Assembly (NCBI GenBank): GCA_949128115.1
Contig: OX421961.1
Span: 128,219,050-128,283,049, forward strand
DNA from: Anaspis maculata
Taxonomy: Eukaryota > Arthropoda > Insecta > Coleoptera > Scraptiidae
Direction of reading: 5' to 3'
Length of the DNA: 64,000 nt
Made by a program: the position numbers and the translations under genes. The notes beneath the pieces were generated by a model. It ran no database searches. It was not told the DNA's origin and was given only the letters and a program-made list of their open reading frames with translations. Positions within the stretch are counted from its first letter, which is position 1. Each line of letters begins with the position of its first letter. Below, piece after piece: positions 57,700 to 64,000 of this stretch.

Positions 57700-58368
57700 G
57701 TCAACGCGAGGTTGGATCGATCTCCGTTTGTTTATAAAGTAGGAGCGTCATTATCAGCTTCGGCTGATAAGACGCCGCAAAACACAGTTTTTGAACAGGC
57801 CCGGAATCAAATATATTGTTTGGCTTTGGAGACGGATAGAGGTTGCCTTTTCCGAAGGGGTGACCTGGGGGGCGGCTTCTTGCGCTGTTTCTCGAGTTGA
57901 ATAATATAATATGGAAAGGTGCTAACTTCTATGATGGATCAGAATGTTACACCAAATAAACCAAAGATAAAGCAGGTAAAATTACCGAACTTATTTGAAA
58001 AGCACATAATGAACGAGAGGGAATATGATGAGATCATAAAACAGAAAGATGCTGAAATTGCGCAGAAAGAAACGGCTATTAGAGCTTTAACAATACAAAT
58101 AGCAGAACTAACGAAGAGAATGCAACGTCAAGAAAACATCACCTTGAAAACAACGCAACAGCAGAAACAGATAAGCAGTGAAGTAGATACAGAAGAAGAG
58201 ATTGTCAACAGAGAGACTGCTTGGATCATTCAAAGAAATAGTAAGAAAAGAAAAATGAAACAGTCACCTGAAGTATCACCTCAGAACGAAACTAGAGAAC
58301 AAAGCAACGTCACTATCAGCACGCAAGAGGAAAGCCGAGCTTCACTCTGTGAACAGAATGGCATGCAA

Positions 58369-58382
58369 GAACAACAACAACG

Positions 58383-58443
<61 letters not shown>

Positions 58444-58452
58444 AAACAACAA
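58369..58452 (+). repeat. CAA (polyGln) microsatellite in LINE ORF1
   Basis: About 25 CAA units with one CGA and one AAA interruption. The protein frame before and after differs, so slippage here is the likely source of the ORF1 frameshift. Confidence 0.95.
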
Positions 58453-59537
58453 GCACCACCACCCATTAATAGTTACCCAAGTCAAGAGCTTCGAAGATTT
58501 GAGAGGACGCTTACTGGAAAAAGGTTTCAATTTCAAAGCTTACCTGCTCAACAACGAGGAAGTAAAACTTAACGCGGACAGTATTGACGGCTACAGAGAA
58601 ATGTCAACCTACATCACAAACTTAGAATATAAATGGCACTCTTATGAAATCAAACAAAACAGACCAATAAAAGTAATGGCCCGAAACTTACATCCAAGTT
58701 GTAAACCAGAACACATTGTTGAAGAACTAAAATCTCGAGGATTCAAAATAAGAGAGGCAGTTAACATTCTACGTAAGGAAACCATGGAGGAAAAAATAGG
58801 AAACCAGATTACAAGAAAACCTGTCAGAAAGCCATTGTCATTATTTATGCTGACTTTTGACAACACACAAGACATTAAAAATGTGTACGAGATCAAGACA
58901 CTACAAAACCTAGTTGTCAAAATTGAACCTGTCCGAAGCCCCAAACTTGTACCGCAGTGCAAAAGATGCCAACGACATGGACATACCCAACATTTTTGTA
59001 GAAGAGACCCGGTGTGTGTAAAATGCGCACAAAATCATTTAACAGGAGACTGTATCAAAGCCACCAGTGCACCACCGAAATGTGCAAATTGCAATCAAGC
59101 ACATCCCGCTAGCTACAGAGGATGCGACGTTGCTAAAGAAATCCAACAAAGAAGAGAAAAAATTAACAAGAAAAATACAAGAGAAACCAACAAAGAAAAA
59201 CGCGTTCAACTTGACAGTGCACAAATCAGACCAGGTCATGGGCGCCCGGAGGGGGGGGGGGGGGGCAAGGGGTGGCACTTGCCCCCCCCTGGCTCCGGAG
59301 CAGCTGAATAAATTCTTCCTTACGAAAAAATTTTTTTTTTTCGAGAAAGGAAAAAAAAAATCATTTTCGAAAGAAAAAACTTTGCGAAGGTTTTCTAAAC
59401 CTCTGGTTTAAAACACTAGGGGTTTTTTCAAGTTAATGAACGAGTGTAACTATTGACCTGGCTATTTTGAAGTAAATTTTTATACATTTTGTACAAAATT
59501 ACAAATTTTAATAAATTTCTCCAAAGAAGGGTTCAAT

Positions 59538-60520
59538 AGACCTATTTCTTATGGGGAACAGAGACGTTCAGACAAGGATGAACAATTTTAAGCCACACCC
59601 CTGGCCAATTGAAGGCCTTCAATTATTAGGCGCGAAATTCGAGGAAGGCGATACTGTCACAATGAATTAGAATTGTCACTGTCACTTATGACTGCAACCT
59701 GTGTCGTGTCGCTACACTGATCGAATAATTCGAAAAATGCTCGTATATTATGTGAAAAGTTGTCCGCACTAGTCCAAGGGAATATTTCCCTCAAATGTTT
59801 CGTTCTACGGTTTTCCTGCCGACGAAAATAAGCGAAATAAATGGATGGCCGCCACTGGAAGACACCGGCACCAGGAAGAATTTGAAGGCGAACGAAACAA
59901 TTTCAGCTGTTTTACAAGTTGCACAAAGCCAAAAGCGGGGTCACCCAAATTACCGTTCAAAGTGCTGGGAATGCTATCTCACCTTCCTATTTGGCGATTA
60001 CCCACTACAACTTCACAACAAAACCTCAATATTTTGCTTCAGTTTTGGTGTGCTCACGGCACTTCAGAGTGGAAGATTTCTATTCATCCAGTGACAGGTA
60101 CAAAGATGACGCTGAAAACAAATGCTGTTCCGGACATTTTCTTGAGAAGCTTGTTTCTTTTTCTGGCTCCTGTAGCACTCCGCTTTTACCTCCAGGTTAT
60201 TCACAAGTACGTCTTCAAAATATCCTTTCACACTATACTTCATCCCCTTATCACGCTGGTTCCCCTTCATTTGATGCTTACACTACACTTTTGTAAAGAA
60301 GTAAAGCGTTGTCGAGTCTGTAGGTTGCAGGTTGCAGCGTGGCAAGACTTTTGGTTCTGTTCTACTGACAACTGATGACAAATTGTAACATATCGTTGTC
60401 GGGGGTAATGACAAGGAGAAAGTCAGTGGCACTGACAGAGTTGCTACGAGAGATTGTGAGGCAAATCTAGCCAATGAGCGGCGATAGGAGGCAAAAGGGG
60501 CGTGAAAAAGAAATAGGTCC
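59538..60520 (+). mobile_element. Nested THAP-containing element
   Basis: AGACCTATTTCTT (59538-59550) and AAGAAATAGGTCC (60508-60520) are inverted within the G-rich element and bracket the THAP remnant. THAP domains are carried by P-element-like and several other DNA transposons. The exact family and TSD could not be resolved; it may instead be the interior of the outer element. Confidence 0.5.
59845..60300 (+). pseudogene. THAP zinc-finger domain remnant
   Basis: Three reading frames each hold part of a THAP domain: FSCFTSCTKPKAGSPKLPF (start, C-x4-C type), VCSRHFRVEDFY (the C-x2-H part) and TLKTNAVPDIF (the closing AVP box). The order is right, but frameshifts separate them. No downstream transposase domain was found. 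Confidence 0.6.
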
Positions 60521-60862
60521 ATTTTCAAATATATTTCCTTATTTTTCGCACAATAATTATGATCACCATTATTATTATTATTCGAAAAATTTTTCGCCTG
60601 CGGCGCGAATCTAAGGGACTTCGCAAATTAGGCCAGGTAGGTATGTGACGTTCTCGAACTAAAGCTATTTGCCCCCCCCCCCCTGACAAAAATCCTGCGG
60701 GCGCCCATGGACCAGGTCATACATACGCACAAACAACTGGGACCAACACGAACGTAACTACGAATGAAGCAGAAAATGAGCCAACACTGAAACAAATGAT
60801 GGCTAAGATTAACGCAATACTTGATAGAGTAGGGAAATTAGAGGAAGCAATTTTCCCAAGAA

Positions 60863-61190
60863 ATGCAAGACTCTTCAATGGATAGAAAAGATTTCATCAT
60901 AGTCACGTGGAATGCAAATGGAATTCTTGATCATCGTGAAGAATTACAAGCATTTTTAGCCGAACAAGACATAGATATATGCCTAATATCTGAAACGCAC
61001 CTAACAAAACACAATTACCTAACAGTTGAAGGATACAAAGTGTACCATACTATACATCCATCAGACAGAGCAAGAGGTGGAAGTGCAGTCATTATCAAGG
61101 AAAACATTGAGCATCACGAAAGCAGTAAAATAGAAACTGAACAAATACAAGCAACTACAGTAATCATAAGAACCAAAAAATATAATTACT
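60863..61190 (+). pseudogene. LINE ORF2 fragment: endonuclease domain only
   Basis: Starts at ATG 60863, overlapping the ORF1 stop by 23 bp in another frame. The product begins with TWNANGILDHREELQAFLAE, followed by DICLISETHL (catalytic E) and RGGSAVIIK, the endonuclease/exonuclease/phosphatase fold of Jockey-type LINEs. Homology ends near codon 109 (TKKYNY), where a different repeat begins. The reverse transcriptase is absent. Confidence 0.85.
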
Positions 61191-61690
61191 TTCCCGGCCC
61201 CCCACGAACTCGGAGGGAAAGTATTGTAATCGTGCAGAAAAAAAGTTTCGGGATTACGCCGGATATATCCATTTTGAGGTTTTTCAAGACGATTGAGACA
61301 ATTTCCAGAATGATGTCTGTCCGTATGTGTGTGTGTATGTCTGTGATCTTCCACGATAACTGCCGAAACGTTGATCCGATCGACTTGAAATTTGGTATGC
61401 AGACATGGTTTCGCCCTGGAATGACCGGATTAGTTTTTGGCTGTCATCTGTCAAACAGAAGTGTCACTATCAGAAAATGACAGAAACTACATCTCTCGAA
61501 ACTTGACTTGCGATATATCGTTTGAAAGCCCTTGAAAAACTGTATCCAGAACAGTTAAAAGTATTTCCATATCTGTTATCTGTCAAATTATAAAAAATGT
61601 CAAAGTCTGGAACTTTGCCATTTAATTATTCAAAATCTATACGATAGATTTAAACCAAACTCGGCAGGAAGCAACATTACCAAAGAATCA
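61191..61690 (+). repeat. Interspersed repeat adjoining the truncated LINE
   Basis: Begins with a small palindrome (TTTCCCGGCC...GAGGGAAAGT) and includes the sequence shared, inverted, with 43010-43285 (GATCCGATCGACTTGAAATT, GGTATGCAGACATGG, TTTTTGGCTGTCATCTGTC). No coding frame is supported. Confidence 0.6.
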
Positions 61691-62937
61691 AACTAATGCT
61701 GAAGTTGGAGTCTCCCATCATTCCTCAGCCGAGCGCTATGAATTTTCAAAGTTGGGCCTGGCCGAATTCAGCCGGGCTTGCCTGTTGCTCGACTTTTGGC
61801 CTGGCTTGCCTGTTGCTCGACTTTTGGCCTGGCTTGCCTGTTGCTCGACTTTTGGCCTATACAATTCTCTTAGCAACCAAACCGGTACGTTTCTGTTACA
61901 CTGACGTATCTATGTCAAAATGACAACATGGATACTGTTCTCGGTGTTTTCTTTTGTATCTTCTGCTTGCATCGTTCAAGGCAACAGTGCGAACAACTTC
62001 AAGTGTTGTTTGGGGCTCCGTAAACCCCCTCGTGTTTTCTGTAATTCTGTAGCTTCAGCAACTTCAGTATGCTATGCGTATCCCGTTGACGTATATTATA
62101 TACAAGCTCTAATGTGTGCAGTGCCCTTATATGATGCGGTACCAGGGCTTCACCCCGCCTCATGGTGTCTGCCGTTCAAGGCCCCGATGGGGCCCCTCAT
62201 CTGTGACTATTAGATTTTGCCGTTTCAGGCCAAAACGGCGCCCTTGTGTCTTCCTGGGTTGGTTGAAGCCCTATAGGCTCCCTGGTGTCACAAAGTGTCT
62301 CTTGGAGCCCACTGAGCCACCCTCTCGGTTTTCGAGTTTTCAGAGCTATATTGTGCCGTCAGGTGTGGTTGGAACCTAACCTCCTGATGGGCTCGAAGCC
62401 TCATTTCACACGTAACTTAGGGGCCCTGAATTGCAATTAGTTAGAACTCTGCCCCAGGTTTTCAACCCATGAATCGATTTTCACCAGTTATTTTTTAAAC
62501 AATAAGTAAAGTGGTTTTTGAACATTTTCCAACAATTTTTGTTAAATTTCCCGAGTTTTGTGACGTTCTAGAATAGCGTTGTTAGTAGAGAGAGAAGAGG
62601 GCGACCGAATCAAGTCTCATTACTTGTAATTACAGAGGATGTAATTACGACGTCGGTAATTAGACCGGTCCTACCGCTCTACAGTACACTCTTTAGGGTA
62701 CGACGCCGGGTGCTATAGAGACGTGATATGGGTGAAGATCCTGAAACCGAGCTCATTAATTATTGAGGTAATTATGGTAGAGGTAATAACACCGCGAGAG
62801 TATGTGCACACCAGTTTTACCGTTGCGAGCTTGAACCCGCGGTTTACCTGGACCATCGCTTTCCTCCTCCTCCTCTTCATGCCTACCGCTGCAGGTGCAA
62901 GCAGAGGCAGTGGTAGGTGAGCGTGCCAACACGCTTT
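61691..62937. other. Unassigned, GC-richer, no supported gene
   Basis: Includes the 28-bp minisatellite below and a GC-richer segment at 62130-62400 rich in short proline/arginine frames that match nothing I recognise. The word GTAATTAC is repeated at 62628-62670. Confidence 0.45.
61777..61858 (+). repeat. 28-bp minisatellite, three units
   Basis: CTTGCCTGTTGCTCGACTTT plus TGGCCTGG is repeated three times head to tail, almost without change. Confidence 0.95.
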
Positions 62938-63290
62938 CTCAGTCGAACCTTCGTCGTTTCCATTTGTTCTGCGGTTGAAGGAGCGAGATGGAGCGTACGG
63001 GTCGCGTTCCCTCCTCGTGTACATAGCTCCACCGATGCAAGCCTCTAGAGACAGTGGCAGGTGCCTGTGCCAACGTGTCTTCTCAGTCGAACCTCCTCCG
63101 ACACCGTTTGCGCTATGTTGGTAAGAGCGAGATGAAGCGCTGCCATCCTCTTAACACAGCTCGACCAAGCGCACAGCGGGAGGTCTTCTCCTCTGGCGCT
63201 CGGTTTTTACATGCTCTTCTCACTCGAACCTTCGTCGTTTCCATTTGTTCTGCGGTTGAAGGAGCGAGATGGAGCGTACGGCTCGAGGTG
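62938..63290 (+). repeat. Duplicated GC-rich block, two near-identical copies and a weak third
   Basis: TCGAACCTTCGTCGTTTCCA and the following 40 bp (to GAGCGTACGG) occur at 62943-63000 and 63223-63282, essentially identical. A diverged copy lies between them at about 63088-63140. Spacing is about 140 bp per unit. Minus-strand frames across it are repeat by-products. Confidence 0.75.
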
Positions 63291-63448
63291 CCACCTGCAC
63301 CAGCTCTTGCCACAGCACAAAACTGCCGGATCGTGTTTTATGTCTGCTTCCAATCGAACATGCGAAGGACTCGCAAAGGTAGGTCCTTCGCAACGCAGGT
63401 CCTGATGCTCGGAGGTCCTTGCACATATTGGGGGCATGAGCGCTGCAT

Positions 63449-63471
63449 GAGAGAGAGAGAGAGAGAGAGAG
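63449..63471. repeat. GA microsatellite
   Basis: About eleven GA dinucleotides without interruption. Confidence 0.95.
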
Positions 63472-63600
63472 CTATTTCGCTCCCCATCTCTATCTATCAT
63501 CCTATGCGCTGGCGGTCCAGCCAAACGCAGGTGTTTATGCATCGGTGAAATCGGTGTACGGTTTCATTTATCGACGCTCACAACATGGGAACGAAGGGAT

Positions 63601-63823
63601 GCACGGCGCTTTAAAAAAATCAATGAGAGGAGGTACCTAATTTTTCCATATGACCGCTACGTCGCAATGTTTTAATCATAGCAAGGAGGGAGAATATGAA
63701 ATAGATATGGAAGCAGAGGTGAGGCGCACAGCGTTTTAAAAAAATTAGATGAGGTACCTAATTTTTCTGAGATGAGATATCTAATTTTTCTATATGCTCG
63801 CTACGTCGGAATGTATTAACCAA
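63601..63823 (+). repeat. Tandem direct duplication of about 120 bp
   Basis: Two copies share GCGxTTTAAAAAAAT, GAGGTACCTAATTTTTC, ATATG and CGCTACGTCGxAATGT in order (63606-63672 and 63730-63812). The second copy holds an internal repeat of the CTAATTTTTCT block. No gene in this terminal stretch. Confidence 0.7.
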
Positions 63824-64000
63824 AACAAGTCGACATGCTCTGGACAGATGAACCGATACATAGCTAACTGTTGTACTAATCATCATGATGTTTTTGATGG
63901 TAGGGGGTAATAGATACCTCGGTACATCATCTAGCTGTGTTTTAACGGCCATTTTTACCTTCGTCACAATTCAAAAATTCAAATATTCAAATCCGGTATT

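Larger units (their letters stand above)
59241..60705. mobile_element. G-rich TIR element inserted in LINE ORF1
   Basis: The ends are GGCGCCCGGAGG plus a G run and the inverted C run with GGGCGCC. The flanking 4-bp repeat is CATG (59237-59240 and 60706-60709). Removing the element and one CATG restores the LINE frame. The left end folds on itself (CCGGAGG with a G tract against a C tract with CTCCGG). It contains a second, smaller element with THAP remnants. Confidence 0.75.
57919..60885 (+). pseudogene. LINE ORF1 (gag-like), frameshifted and interrupted
   Basis: The first frame (from about 57919) has a helical, charged N-terminal region and runs into a polyglutamine tract from CAA repeats (58369-58452). 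Beyond the tract the conserved protein continues in the next frame: VKSFEDLRGRLLEKGFNFKA, then VMARNLHPSCKPEHIVEELK (PRE_C2HC type) and three zinc knuckles (CKRCQRHGHTQHFC, CVKCAQNHLTGDC, CANCNQAHPASYRGC). So an indel in or near the repeat broke the frame. An inserted element occupies 59241-60705. Afterwards GPGHTYAQTTG leads in frame to TAG at 60883-60885. ORF1 of Jockey-clade LINEs binds RNA and assists reverse transcription. Not functional as read. Confidence 0.82.
57700..61190 (+). mobile_element. Jockey-like non-LTR retrotransposon, interrupted and truncated
   Basis: A leader, a gag-like ORF1 with PRE_C2HC and zinc knuckles, and the start of ORF2 with an apurinic-type endonuclease. ORF1 is interrupted at 59240 by a 1465-bp element and continues at 60710. 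ORF2 stops at about 61190 where unrelated repeat sequence begins, so reverse transcriptase is missing. The 5' boundary is approximate. Confidence 0.85.

Noticed and set aside
61920..62213. 97-codon plus-strand frame with hydrophobic N-terminus resembling a signal peptide
   Set aside because: Isolated in repeat debris; the downstream part is GC-rich and unrelated to any family I know.
62713..63548. Overlapping frames on both strands in the duplicated GC-rich block
   Set aside because: They arise from the tandem repeat; the same peptide appears twice because the DNA is duplicated.

Overview
The window reads as nuclear DNA of an insect. Its genes are split by short GT-AG introns, there is an insect-type thioester-family protein, and the DNA between and inside genes is packed with insect-style mobile elements. 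A beetle is plausible, but the order cannot be fixed from sequence alone. No rRNA, free-standing tRNA gene or CRISPR was seen.

Three host genes were rebuilt exon by exon, and all reading-frame phases agree. (1) RIC1, minus strand, 14 exons at 15825-1617. It encodes the Golgi Rab6/Ypt6 exchange-factor subunit; its C-terminal exons lie beyond the left edge. (2) RBFA, plus strand, 5 exons at 16285-21864, a complete 354-aa mitochondrial ribosome-binding factor A. It is head-to-head with RIC1 across 459 bp. (3) Mcr, minus strand, 8 coding exons at 32361-22921. It is a complete 1793-aa macroglobulin complement-related protein with signal peptide, LDL-receptor class A module and a thioester-like C-A-E-Q site.

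Introns and flanks of these genes hold two decayed satellites (about 8.75-12.83 kb), a 1-kb foldback, a second foldback in an RBFA intron, a tRNA-derived SINE with a 13-bp target duplication, and a large inverted repeat with 740-bp arms inside an Mcr intron. Two tandem copies of one miniature element (32.5-33.7 kb) each carry a different inserted element.

The right half is almost entirely transposons, often nested. An 8.2-kb unit (33758-41942) has long terminal inverted repeats. It encodes a protein resembling XPG/FEN-type nucleases and is cut in two by a 4.96-kb Ty3/gypsy retrotransposon with identical 253-bp LTRs and a perfect 5-bp target duplication. A three-exon gene (51588-45229) encodes a Mutator-like transposase domain joined to a YqaJ/lambda-exonuclease-like domain, intact except for one in-frame stop. 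A deleted PIF/Harbinger-like element sits in its second intron. At 57.7-61.2 kb a Jockey-like LINE is broken by a frameshift at a CAA tract, by a G-rich terminal-inverted-repeat element that itself contains a THAP-domain remnant, and by truncation of its second ORF. The last 3 kb holds only tandem and simple repeats.

The three host genes are unrelated in function. The divergent RIC1/RBFA pair may share a promoter. The most unusual items are the transposase-exonuclease gene, the nuclease-encoding long-TIR element, the long hairpin in the Mcr intron and the nested insertions that can be ordered in time.
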